A DNA stretch of 56,163 bases from CAYUCJ01 sp049282265 (GTDB lineage: Bacteria > Desulfobacterota > DSM-4660 > Desulfatiglandales > Desulfatiglandaceae), in NCBI GenBank assembly GCA_049282265.1, contig JBAPTR010000116.1:1-56163 (forward strand), given 5' to 3'. The position numbers and the translations under genes were made by a program. The notes beneath the pieces are model-generated. The model worked only from the letters and a program-made list of their open reading frames with translations, was not told the origin of the DNA and ran no database searches. Position 1 is the first letter of the stretch; the number at the start of each line of letters is the position of its first letter. Below are positions 33,980 through 42,130 of this stretch, piece by piece.

Positions 33980-36472
33980 ATGACCGCGCTGAATCCCATC
34001 GAATATGTGATCCACCTGGAACCGGACCTCAAGGGCTTCACCTTCTCCGGGAGCACGGAAATACGCGCAGAGACGGCGCAGCCGGTCAAGGAGGTCACCC
34101 TGGATATGATCGACCTGGCGGTCAGGGGTTGCAGGGTCCGAATCGGGGAAGAATTTACAGTCTGCGCGTTCCATGTGGATACCAAAAAAGAGGAACTGAC
34201 CGTTTCGCTTCCCCGGAAAATGAAGGGCACGCTTGTCCTGAGGGTCGATTACGTCGGAAATATCAACGACAAACTGGCCGGTTTTTACAGAAGTCGATAC
34301 ACGGAAGGCGGAAAGACGAAATACATCGCCGTGACACAGTTTGAGGAGAGTGATGCCCGGAGGGCGTTTCCCTGCTTCGATCATCCGGCAAAGAAGGCCG
34401 TCTTCGATATTGAAATGGTCGTTGACCAAGGCCTCACGGCCGTATCCAACAACGCCGTCCTCCGGGAAAAGCACCTGGGGAACGGAAAGAAACTGGTCAA
34501 ATTCCAGCGGACGCCCAGGATGTCCAGCTATCTGGTCTTTTTCGGCGTCGGTGAGTTCGAATTCATCTCGGACCCGGGAGAGGTGTCGGTGCGCGTGATC
34601 ACGACCCCCGGCATGACGAAGTATGCACGGTTCGCGCTCGCGTTCGGCAGAAAGTCCCTCCAATTCTGCGAATCCTATTACGATGTCCCGTATCCCCTTT
34701 CGAAGCTCGATCTTCTCGCGATTCCCGATTTTGCGGCGGGCGCCATGGAAAACTGGGGCGCCATCACCTTCAGGGAAAATCTGCTTCTGCATTTCCCCAA
34801 TATCACATCCAGGGCGGGAGAAGAGAGGATATGCGAGGTGATCGCCCATGAAATCGCCCATCAGTGGTTCGGGAACCTGGTGACCCCGTCCGATTGGAAG
34901 TACCTGTGGCTGAACGAGAGTTTCGCAACCTACCTTGCATACGGCATGGTGGATCACTACTATCCGGAATGGGACATGTGGGCACTTTTCCTGCAGGGTC
35001 AGACCGAGCAGGCTTTGAGCAGGGACGGGCTCCATGAAAACTTCGCCATCGAAATTCCCGGAGGGACTCATGTGGTCATCAACGCGAGCACCGCTCCCAT
35101 CATTTATAACAAAGGGGGGAGCATCCTGAGGCAGATCAAGGGGTACCTGGGAGAGGAACATTTCCGGGACGGCCTTAGGCGTTATTTGAAAACCAATCAG
35201 TATGGATGTGCGGCAAGCAGCGACCTCTGGGGGGCCCTGGAAGAGGTGTCGAAAAGCCCCGTCACCCGGATGGTCAAAAGCTGGATCGAACAGCCGGGCT
35301 TCCCCCTGGTAGAGGCGCGGAGGAGCGGAAACGCCCTCCTCTTGTCACAGAAAAGGTTCACCTACCTCCCCAATGACTCGCTTCAGACCTGGCTCGTTCC
35401 CGTCCGCGTGGAGGTCTTTTATGAAAACGGGGATACGGCGTCCAAGACGACCCTTCTTGAGGGAACGGCGGGCACCCTGGATATGGGACCGGATGCAAAG
35501 ACCTACAAGGTGAATGCGGGCCAATCAGGCTTTTTCAGGGTCAAATACCTCGATGGAGAGATCCTGCAGGGGCTCGGCGAGAAGGTGTTGCGAAAAGGAC
35601 TCCCTCCCGAGGACAGATGGGGACTTCAAAACGATCTCTATGCCCTCTTGATGGGGGGTGAGGCCACGATCGATCAATACCTGGACTTTCTCGCCTGGTA
35701 TGGAGACGAAGATGCCTTTCTGCCGCTCAGCAGTATCGCCGCGAACCTTTTTCACGCCTATCTGGTGGTCGGGGGTCCTGTAAGGGAGCGCATCAGGCTG
35801 GAAGGGAAGCACTTCCTCGAAGAGGTCCTCGGAAGGCTGGGGTACGAGCCGACACCGGTGGAAGGACACAACGTGTCCATCTTGAGGGACCGGGTGCTAT
35901 GGCAGGCGGTCCTTTACGGTTCAAGAGAAGTGGAAGCCTTCGGACTCGGTGCGTTCTCTTCACTCAAAAAGGGGGGCGCCGTCCACCCGGACATTGTGAA
36001 GAGCGTCCTTCAGATCGGTGCATGGTACGGCGGGGAGGAGGATTTTGAATGGTTTCAAGCCCGTCTGCAATCCACGGAAAGCGAACATGAGCGGATGAAT
36101 ATTTTGACCGCTCTGGGCTGTTTCAAGGCAAAGGAGATGATTGATAAGGTTCGGGAATACGTCCTGGAGAAAGTCCCTGACCGGAACAAGTTCGTTCCCC
36201 TCGTTTCGCTGGCCTCAAATCCTCATGCCGTGTCCGGCATGTGGGAATGGTACGTCTCCCGCGTGAAGGAACTCGAACAATTCCATCCTGTGCATTACGA
36301 ACGGGTCATCCTCGCCGTCGTCCCTCTGGGCGGACTCGGCAGGGAAACGGAAGTGGAGGAATTTTTCGAAAAGTACATGCTGGAAACGGAAAAGGCAAGG
36401 GACGTCATAAGGCTGTCGCTGGAATGGCTGCGCATCCATTCTGCAATGAGAAAACACCTCGGTCTTGTTTGA
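33980..36472 (+). CDS. M1-family aminopeptidase
   Basis: 830 residues, cytoplasmic (no signal peptide). The N-terminal beta domain is followed by the exopeptidase motif GAMENWG and the zinc site HEIAH-x18-E (HEIAHQWFGN ... NESFATY); the downstream Tyr region IIYNKGGSILRQ is also present. The C-terminal half (about 430-830) is the ERAP1-like helical domain. It removes N-terminal residues from peptides. AAAGGGGG lies upstream of the ATG. The gene is framed by 55-bp direct repeats 150 bp upstream and 40 bp downstream, so it may have moved or been duplicated as a unit. Confidence 0.94.
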   Translation: MTALNPIEYVIHLEPDLKGFTFSGSTEIRAETAQPVKEVTLDMIDLAVRGCRVRIGEEFTVCAFHVDTKKEELTVSLPRKMKGTLVLRVDYVGNINDKLAGFYRSRYTEGGKTKYIAVTQFEESDARRAFPCFDHPAKKAVFDIEMVVDQGLTAVSNNAVLREKHLGNGKKLVKFQRTPRMSSYLVFFGVGEFEFISDPGEVSVRVITTPGMTKYARFALAFGRKSLQFCESYYDVPYPLSKLDLLAIPDFAAGAMENWGAITFRENLLLHFPNITSRAGEERICEVIAHEIAHQWFGNLVTPSDWKYLWLNESFATYLAYGMVDHYYPEWDMWALFLQGQTEQALSRDGLHENFAIEIPGGTHVVINASTAPIIYNKGGSILRQIKGYLGEEHFRDGLRRYLKTNQYGCAASSDLWGALEEVSKSPVTRMVKSWIEQPGFPLVEARRSGNALLLSQKRFTYLPNDSLQTWLVPVRVEVFYENGDTASKTTLLEGTAGTLDMGPDAKTYKVNAGQSGFFRVKYLDGEILQGLGEKVLRKGLPPEDRWGLQNDLYALLMGGEATIDQYLDFLAWYGDEDAFLPLSSIAANLFHAYLVVGGPVRERIRLEGKHFLEEVLGRLGYEPTPVEGHNVSILRDRVLWQAVLYGSREVEAFGLGAFSSLKKGGAVHPDIVKSVLQIGAWYGGEEDFEWFQARLQSTESEHERMNILTALGCFKAKEMIDKVREYVLEKVPDRNKFVPLVSLASNPHAVSGMWEWYVSRVKELEQFHPVHYERVILAVVPLGGLGRETEVEEFFEKYMLETEKARDVIRLSLEWLRIHSAMRKHLGLV

Positions 36473-36514
36473 TCCGCCGGCCGTCCCGGGTTCGCGGATC
36501 TTTCAACTTGACTG

Positions 36515-36569
36515 TTGAAAGGATTCATGCTGTCACTTGTCGGGAAAGAAGCGGGATAGTCTCCGAGCG
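36515..36569. repeat. 55-bp direct repeat, right copy
   Basis: Starts TTGAAAGGATTCATGCTGTC; 50 of 55 bases equal the copy at 33811-33865. No ORF inside. Confidence 0.85.
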
Positions 36570-36662
36570 GCGTTGCTGCGTCCACGGTGTCCCGTACCAA
36601 CGACGATGCAAGTTTCAAGACCCGCCCCCTGTTTCACAAAATTGTAAAGAGGTGAAAGCGCC

Positions 36663-36717
36663 CTGAGATTCATTTTATTCGCGACCACATTCCTGCTGCT
36701 CTACAGCGCCATGCACC
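36663..36717 (+). pseudogene. Possible 5' stub of a membrane metallophosphoesterase
   Basis: The frame beginning CTG reads LRFILFATTFLLLYSAMH, much like the first helix of calcineurin-type metallophosphoesterases, with AGAGGTG upstream. After about 18 codons it runs into the vapB remnant. Too short to be sure. Confidence 0.3.
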
Positions 36718-36778
36718 TCAGGGGAAAATTCACTGGGAGGGGGATCTGGACGCCTCTCGCAAGGGACGCACTGCGTGA
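36718..36778 (+). pseudogene. VapB-type antitoxin, 3' remnant
   Basis: The frame ending at TGA 36776-36778 reads GKIHWEGDLDASRKGRTA, the C-terminal toxin-binding tail of VapB antitoxins (WEGDLD..R). The DNA-binding N-terminus is gone; upstream sequence is an unrelated stub. The stop overlaps the GTG start of the toxin gene. Confidence 0.6.
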
Positions 36779-37170
36779 TAGTTATCGTCGACACGACTGT
36801 ATGGATTGATTTCTTCGCTGGTCAGGAATCTCTACATGTTGCAGCCTTGGGATCTCTTGTTCGAAACAAAGATGACATTTGTATCTGTGGCGTCATTTTG
36901 ACTGAAGTCTTCCAGGACACTCGTAAAGAAAAGGAGTATAAAGAGACCAAGAAGAGATTCGATAGCTTCATATTTCTGCCAATGACCCATGCCACTTTTA
37001 TCAAAGCAGTGGATATTTACAGGTCCCTTCGTCGTAAAGGGATTACGATCCGAAAGCCAAATGATTGCATGATTGCTTCTGTCGCAATCGAGAACGATAT
37101 CCATCTACTTCACAACGACAGAGACTTTGACCCAATTGAAAAGTACTTCAGTCTGAAGACCGTAAGATAA
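36775..37170 (+). CDS. vapC: VapC-type PIN-domain toxin
   Basis: 131 residues with GTG start. The PIN acidic residues are visible: D6 in IVDTTVWIDFF, E44 in LTEVFQD, D97 in KPNDCMIA and D115 or D117 in HNDRDFD. VapC toxins cut tRNA or rRNA and are held by VapB. Here the start overlaps the end of a vapB gene that lacks its 5' part, so translation coupling and repression should be lost. The toxin frame is nevertheless intact. Confidence 0.9.
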   Translation: MIVIVDTTVWIDFFAGQESLHVAALGSLVRNKDDICICGVILTEVFQDTRKEKEYKETKKRFDSFIFLPMTHATFIKAVDIYRSLRRKGITIRKPNDCMIASVAIENDIHLLHNDRDFDPIEKYFSLKTVR

Positions 37171-37239
37171 GTGGAAAGGGCCTTCGCTGCGGCGCGTTGA
37201 GGCTTTTTGCGATTCGAGGGTGGGCGGTTCTGTTCACAT

Positions 37240-37536
37240 TTATGCTTTCGGAGTTAGGGAGCCATTTAAATATTTATGGATAATACTTGAAATAAATGTT
37301 TGATAAGGAATACCCTCTTCAATAGATTTTATCTGGATTTGATGATAGTCTTTTTCACTCAACCGGAGATTGATCCGTTTATCTTTTCTCAGAGTATTTC
37401 GAGCCGCCATAATAGCCTTTTCTTGTTCCTGTTTCATATTTTTAACAGGTTTCCATTCGTCCTGCTCAATTGATTCCATCAACTCTTTTTCTTCTTTATC
37501 AATCGGATCAAATGCTTTGGTGTTCGTTTTTTTCAT
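37240..37536 (-). CDS. CopG/BrnA-like ribbon-helix-helix antitoxin
   Basis: 98 residues. The C-terminal part, RINLRLSEKDYHQIQIKSIE then EGIPYQTFISSIIHKYLNG, is the strand-helix-helix DNA-binding motif of CopG-like antitoxins; the N-terminal half is charged (EEKELMESIEQDEWKPVKN) and would hold the toxin. Its ATG overlaps the stop of an upstream toxin-like remnant. Confidence 0.8.
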   Translation of the reverse strand: MKKTNTKAFDPIDKEEKELMESIEQDEWKPVKNMKQEQEKAIMAARNTLRKDKRINLRLSEKDYHQIQIKSIEEGIPYQTFISSIIHKYLNGSLTPKA

Positions 37537-37658
37537 AATTCCCCCTTTAGGCCATAATGCTTTGTATATTTCCGACTTGGAAAGGCCGTTTTAAGAAAAA
37601 TCTCATTATCATTTTCCACAAAATGTACAATGACTGCATAGTCCCCAATTTCCAGCAC
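37533..37658 (-). pseudogene. Toxin-gene remnant upstream of the CopG-like antitoxin
   Basis: The minus-strand frame reads VLEIGDYAVIVHFVENDNEI then FLKTAFPSRKYTKHYGLKGEL and stops over the antitoxin ATG (ATGA). It looks like the C-terminal strands of a RelE- or BrnT-size toxin. An in-frame TAA just upstream of the VLE segment removes the N-terminal part. The following 50 bp show no continuation. Confidence 0.5.
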
Positions 37659-37711
37659 ATATAATTATGCAAGTTGTATAGTGGCGGGATCATAGCGCTG
37701 GGATCAATTAC

Positions 37712-38719
37712 TCATGATTTACTCTCGGCGATCTCCTTCAGGATGTGACGGAACAGCCTGTATTGGGGAAAGGTGACATTACCCCGGGGTCTGTCGTCCA
37801 GGCAGGGCAGGTAATGGCCCGAGTCCAGCAGGGGATGCACTGTTTCCTTTACTTTCCGGCGCATGGTCGCCTCGTCCAGGTGCAACACCCCTGAATCAAT
37901 CCCGCCGATCAAGGCCAGATCAGGGCCGAAGGTCCTGCGAAGCGCTCCATATTCCATCCCCGCACTCCTGATGTTGCTGATCCAGAGTCCGTTGATCCCT
38001 GCATCGATCATGGAAGGCAGGAGCGAGCCAAGGTTACCTCCCGTGGTAGTCAGGATACGGAGCGGGACCTCGAAGGCCTTCAACAGGTTCAGGACCTTTC
38101 TGTACCCTGGAATTGCAAACCGCTCGAACATGGCGGGCGACACTACCGGCCCCGTGTTGGAGGCAATGGGTTCATACAAAGAAGCATAGTCCACCCGGAC
38201 CTGTGACAGCACACGTTTCAGGCAGATGCAGTAGAAATCCGTGGTCCGATCCAGCAGGTCCTCCACCTTTCGCGGTTCTTCAATGAGGGCATAACAGGCG
38301 GACTTCAGGGATTCCCAGTCTCCCACGCCGAGCATCTGTAGGAGGCCGCCGCCGGAGGCGTCCACGTAAAGGACCCGGCCTTTTCTGTTGAGCCGCTTTG
38401 CGCGCTTGACGAAGTTCTTCGCATATCTGGACGGCTCGTCGGGATCGTAATACCGGGAGAAAGAAGTTGGGTCATGAAGCAGACCGGAAGCCTTGTGGTA
38501 GAAGGGATAACTGCGGATCGTGAGCCCCACGGAATAGTGGATTTCCAGGCCGAAATAGGCTGCCACGGACCGTCCTTTCGGGAGACCCTGCCGATGCCAC
38601 TCCCTTACCGTTTCTTCGGAAGGCTCGAGATCGAAAAAAGGAAAACGGTCCGGTACGTCTCCCAGGAGAGTATCAAGGAATCTTTGCTTCCGGCTCGGCT
38701 CGGCCATCATCATATCCAT
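37712..38719 (-). CDS. Uroporphyrinogen decarboxylase (URO-D) superfamily protein
   Basis: 335 residues with the URO-D TIM-barrel pattern: RFLDTLLGDVPDRFPFFDLE at the start, VDYASLYEPIASNTGPVVSP, ILTTTGGNL and LALIGGIDSGVLHLDE. Anaerobes carry many such paralogues that act in corrinoid methyl transfer rather than haem synthesis; the arginines of true HemE are not evident. Divergent from the MarR-led operon, separated by about 250 bp. The N-terminus may start at 38713 or 38710 (ATGs in tandem). Confidence 0.85.
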   Translation of the reverse strand: MDMMMAEPSRKQRFLDTLLGDVPDRFPFFDLEPSEETVREWHRQGLPKGRSVAAYFGLEIHYSVGLTIRSYPFYHKASGLLHDPTSFSRYYDPDEPSRYAKNFVKRAKRLNRKGRVLYVDASGGGLLQMLGVGDWESLKSACYALIEEPRKVEDLLDRTTDFYCICLKRVLSQVRVDYASLYEPIASNTGPVVSPAMFERFAIPGYRKVLNLLKAFEVPLRILTTTGGNLGSLLPSMIDAGINGLWISNIRSAGMEYGALRRTFGPDLALIGGIDSGVLHLDEATMRRKVKETVHPLLDSGHYLPCLDDRPRGNVTFPQYRLFRHILKEIAESKS

Positions 38720-38967
38720 CGTTGCACTCAGGAGAAAAAATGAAACCTGTCCATCTTGAAAGCGGGACCTGCTTTTAGCAAGGTGGACATTTTTTCACAC
38801 CCATTTCGTGTGCCGGATTGAAAGGTAACACACAATATCGGCAGATTCCATTCAGAAACCGCTTTTCCCCAGGATTTTTTGTTGACAAGATTTTCCGGCA
38901 ATGTAATTAACATACAAACTATTTGCACCTTGATCTTATGAGTACCAATGGCCTTCCGGAGGGTGTT

Positions 38968-39393
38968 ATGCTTTTCAAGGACTGTCTCTGTTTCCAGGTG
39001 GGAAGAGCGGCCCGGAAAATGTCAAAGATCACCCGGGAAAGAGTGGCTCCATATGGGCTCACCACCACCCAGTTCTTTCTGCTTACCGCTCTCTATGAAG
39101 AAGACGGGATTTTCATCAGTGCACTTGCCCGCATGGTGGCCCTGGACAAGGCGACCTTGACCGGAATGCTGGACCGCCTGGAGCGTGACGGTTTTGCGCA
39201 GCGGAGGGCCGACCCTGAAGACCGGCGGGCCATAAGGATTTACCTGACGGAAAAGGCCGAAAGGTTGAGGGATGAGTTGACTGAACTCTATCACGAAAAC
39301 AATGGGTTGTTTCTCGCCCTTTTGAACGAGGAAGAAAGGAAGGTCTTTGAGCGGGTGGTAGACAAGATTGAAACTGTAGATCTTGAAGGTTGA
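38968..39393 (+). CDS. MarR-family transcriptional regulator
   Basis: 141 residues from the ATG at 38968, preceded by GGAGGG; an ATG at 38938 in frame is the alternative. Winged helix: LTTTQFFLLTALYEEDGIFI, then LARMVALDKATLTGMLDRLERDGFAQRRADPEDRRA, with the DxRxxR wing arginines. First gene before an MFS carrier and acyl-CoA synthetase genes in the same direction, it most likely represses that unit and responds to its acid or CoA thioester. Confidence 0.92.
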   Translation: MLFKDCLCFQVGRAARKMSKITRERVAPYGLTTTQFFLLTALYEEDGIFISALARMVALDKATLTGMLDRLERDGFAQRRADPEDRRAIRIYLTEKAERLRDELTELYHENNGLFLALLNEEERKVFERVVDKIETVDLEG

Positions 39394-39423
39394 AAACAGC
39401 TTACAATGACAAGGAGGGGCGAT

Positions 39424-40668
39424 ATGAGCAAGAGAAGGCTTCATTATGGCTGGATTGTTATCTTTATGGGTTTACTTACCACCATCGCAGCCCACGGGTT
39501 CGGGCGTATGGCTTACACCATTATCCTTCCGGCGATGAAGGACGGCCTCAAACTTGACTACACTCAACTGGGATTGCTGGGAACCGGCAACTTTATCGGA
39601 TACCTGGCCATGGCCATTATCGGGGGATTCCTCGCAGCCCGGTTCGGGACGCGGATCGTCATCACCCTCGCCCTGATCCTTATGGGAATAACCATGATGA
39701 TGACCGGTCTGGCCCAATCATTCGGTTTTGCCTTTACCACGCGTCTCCTGACAGGTCTTGGCAACGGTGCAGCCTATGTGCCTGCCATGGCCCTGGGTTC
39801 AGCCTGGTTTGCCATCGAAAGAAGAGGATTTGCTACGGGGATTGTTTCTGCCGGGATCGGGGCAGGCACCCTGATATCCGGCCTGGTGGTCCCACCCATT
39901 CTGGGGGCCTTCGGCCCCAATGGATGGCGCTATTCCTGGTACATTCTCGGTGGCGCCGTCCTGTTGGTTTCCGGCATCGTGTTCCTGTTCATCCGCAGTC
40001 GTCCGGAGGAAAAGGGTCTGGCGCCGGTCGGCGCGCGTCAAGAAGGGAATGACCAGGCAGCATCACCGAGTGGGGGCAAGGCTTCTTCGCTTGAATGGAC
40101 CAAAGTCTACAAAATGCCTTCGCTCTGGTACCTGGGTGTGGTTTATTTCTTCTATGGCCTCTCCTATATCATCTATATGGTCTTTTTTGCGGCCTACCTG
40201 GTAAAAGAGATGGGGTTCTCCCAGGCATGGGCCGGAGCGCTGTGGGCCACTGTAGGAGGATTGAGCATCTTTTGCGGGGTCATCTGGGGAGGGATCTCAG
40301 ATCGCATCGGGCGCAACAAAGGGGCTGCACTTGCCTACCTGGTCCTGGGTGCTTCCTACATCATTTATGCACTTTTGAAGGTCAAGTTCGGCTTTTACGT
40401 CTCCGCATTCTTGTTCGGCCTCACTGCCTGGAGCATACCAACCATCATGGCTGCGGCTGCCGGAGATTTTGTCGGACCACGCCTGGCCCCGGCCGGCCTG
40501 GGTTTTATTACCCTCTTTTTCGGTATCGGTCAGGCCCTGGGGCCTGCCTTGGGCGGATACCTGGCCGACGTCAGCCATTCTTTCACCTTACCTTTCTTGG
40601 TAGCAGGGGCTATTTCCCTGGTTGGAATGATATTCTCGTTCTTTCTCAAGAAACCGGCAACCCAATAA
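39424..40668 (+). CDS. Major facilitator superfamily transporter (OFA-like)
   Basis: 414 residues and about 12 membrane helices. The start at 39424 has AGGAGGGG six bases ahead. The opening HYGWIVIFMGLLTTIAAHGF and the loop-2 region GFLAARFGTR, with a repeat SDRIGRNKG at mid-protein, resemble the oxalate/formate-antiporter branch and the MCT group. It probably imports a carboxylic acid for the acyl-CoA synthetases encoded just downstream. Confidence 0.92.
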   Translation: MSKRRLHYGWIVIFMGLLTTIAAHGFGRMAYTIILPAMKDGLKLDYTQLGLLGTGNFIGYLAMAIIGGFLAARFGTRIVITLALILMGITMMMTGLAQSFGFAFTTRLLTGLGNGAAYVPAMALGSAWFAIERRGFATGIVSAGIGAGTLISGLVVPPILGAFGPNGWRYSWYILGGAVLLVSGIVFLFIRSRPEEKGLAPVGARQEGNDQAASPSGGKASSLEWTKVYKMPSLWYLGVVYFFYGLSYIIYMVFFAAYLVKEMGFSQAWAGALWATVGGLSIFCGVIWGGISDRIGRNKGAALAYLVLGASYIIYALLKVKFGFYVSAFLFGLTAWSIPTIMAAAAGDFVGPRLAPAGLGFITLFFGIGQALGPALGGYLADVSHSFTLPFLVAGAISLVGMIFSFFLKKPATQ

Positions 40669-40735
40669 ATGCAATCTACTCGGGCTACTCTTGGTTTTCT
40701 AATGGATGTCCGGGTACAGAAAGCGAAGAAACACT

Positions 40736-42130
40736 ATGGATAACAAGCCAGCCAATATGCATGCCCTGTTCAGCCCCGACTCCGTCGCCGTGATCGGCGC
40801 GTCGGACAATCCCGGAAAACTGGGATTCCATGTCATGAAAAGCCTGTCAAAAGGCGGGTACAGGGGAAAGCTCCTGCCCATGAACCCCCGCTCGGAACAG
40901 CTCATGGGGTTCAAGTGCTATGCCGGCCTTGACGCGTACGATGGCGCTATTGACCTCGCCATTATCGTGGTCCCGGCGAACATCGTGCCCCGCGTATTCC
41001 GGGAATGTGCTGAAAAGGGCGTCAAGGCCATCGTGTTGATCACCGCCGGGTTCAGGGAGATCGAAGACGCGGCCGGAGCGGCACTCCACGATGAAATCGC
41101 CGCCGTCGCAAGCAGTGCCGGAATCCCTGTCATAGGACCCAACACATTCGGCATGATCAACTTCCACGCCCACCTCAACGCCTCCTTTACCCCTGAATTC
41201 TCCCTCCTCGAGAAAGGCTCAGTGGCCTTGGTGAGCCAGAGCGGTGGTATGTCCCATCTTATCGGATTTCTCGGCATGAGAGAGGATGTGGGCTTCAGCA
41301 AGATCGTGGGCTTAGGGAACCGCTTGAACGTGGGTTTCAGTGAGATGCTGGCGTATCTGAACGATGATCCCGACACCAAGGTCGTAGCCCTCTACATAGA
41401 GGGCATCGATGAACCCCGGCGCCTCATGGACGCCGCAAGAAAAAATGCGGGCGGAAAACCCATCGTTGTCTATAAGACCGGCAGCGCTGATATGGGTAAT
41501 CAGGCCTCCCTTTCCCACACAGGCTCCCTTGCCGGCCGACATGAGATCTACCTTGGGGGACTCAGACAGGCGGGTCTTCTGACCGTTCCCGATGCTGAAC
41601 AACTCCTGGACACGGCCAAGGCCCTCGCAGGCTGTCCTGTTTCCCAGGGTCCCGGGGTGGCCATTCTGTCCGGCCAGGCCGGACCGGGTATGGCGGGATG
41701 CGACGTCTCGGAAGCACAAGGTCTGAAGGTCGTCCGGTTCAGAGAAAAGACCCAGGCCGCAGTAAATAAACTGCTTCCTCCGTTGGCCCTGCGGACCAAT
41801 CCCGTGGACATGGGGCCGGCCTGGTACGATTCCGTGGCCATTTCGGGAATCGTGCAAGCCGTCATGGAGGATGATAACGTGGATACCATCCTGCTGTTCA
41901 TGATGTTTGCCTCGGCAAACGTGGACGCCGTAGAACGAATGAGCGCTCTTCTGAAAGGCTGGGCACAGAAGAAACCCCTGATCAGCTGTATCCTTTCTCC
42001 GCCGGGCATCTGGGACGAACAGGTGAAGGACCTGGAAAACGCAGGGGCCCTGGTCAATTATCCCACGCCGGAACGGGCGGCCCAGGCCATGACAAACCTC
42101 TGGAAATACCGGCAGCTCCAGAGCAGATGA
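40736..42130 (+). CDS. NDP-forming acyl-CoA synthetase, alpha subunit (copy 1)
   Basis: 464 residues. CoA-binding Rossmann domain (FSPDSVAVIGASDNPGKLGF, about 10-130), then two flavodoxin-like ligase domains; SLSHTGSLAG carries the phospho-accepting-type His and GPNTFGMIN the CoA pocket. This is the ACD alpha architecture that makes acyl-CoA from acid with ATP and releases ADP, or runs backward to make ATP. Its stop overlaps the start of a paralogous alpha subunit by 4 bases; the beta subunit follows. Confidence 0.9.
   Translation: MDNKPANMHALFSPDSVAVIGASDNPGKLGFHVMKSLSKGGYRGKLLPMNPRSEQLMGFKCYAGLDAYDGAIDLAIIVVPANIVPRVFRECAEKGVKAIVLITAGFREIEDAAGAALHDEIAAVASSAGIPVIGPNTFGMINFHAHLNASFTPEFSLLEKGSVALVSQSGGMSHLIGFLGMREDVGFSKIVGLGNRLNVGFSEMLAYLNDDPDTKVVALYIEGIDEPRRLMDAARKNAGGKPIVVYKTGSADMGNQASLSHTGSLAGRHEIYLGGLRQAGLLTVPDAEQLLDTAKALAGCPVSQGPGVAILSGQAGPGMAGCDVSEAQGLKVVRFREKTQAAVNKLLPPLALRTNPVDMGPAWYDSVAISGIVQAVMEDDNVDTILLFMMFASANVDAVERMSALLKGWAQKKPLISCILSPPGIWDEQVKDLENAGALVNYPTPERAAQAMTNLWKYRQLQSR

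Noticed and set aside
33821..35161. Minus-strand open frame of 446 codons
   Set aside because: Antisense shadow of the M1 aminopeptidase, whose HEXXH and GAMEN motifs are on the plus strand.
38882..38909. TTGACA-led promoter for the MarR operon
   Set aside because: The -35 is perfect, but no -10 box of reasonable match lies at 16-18 bases.
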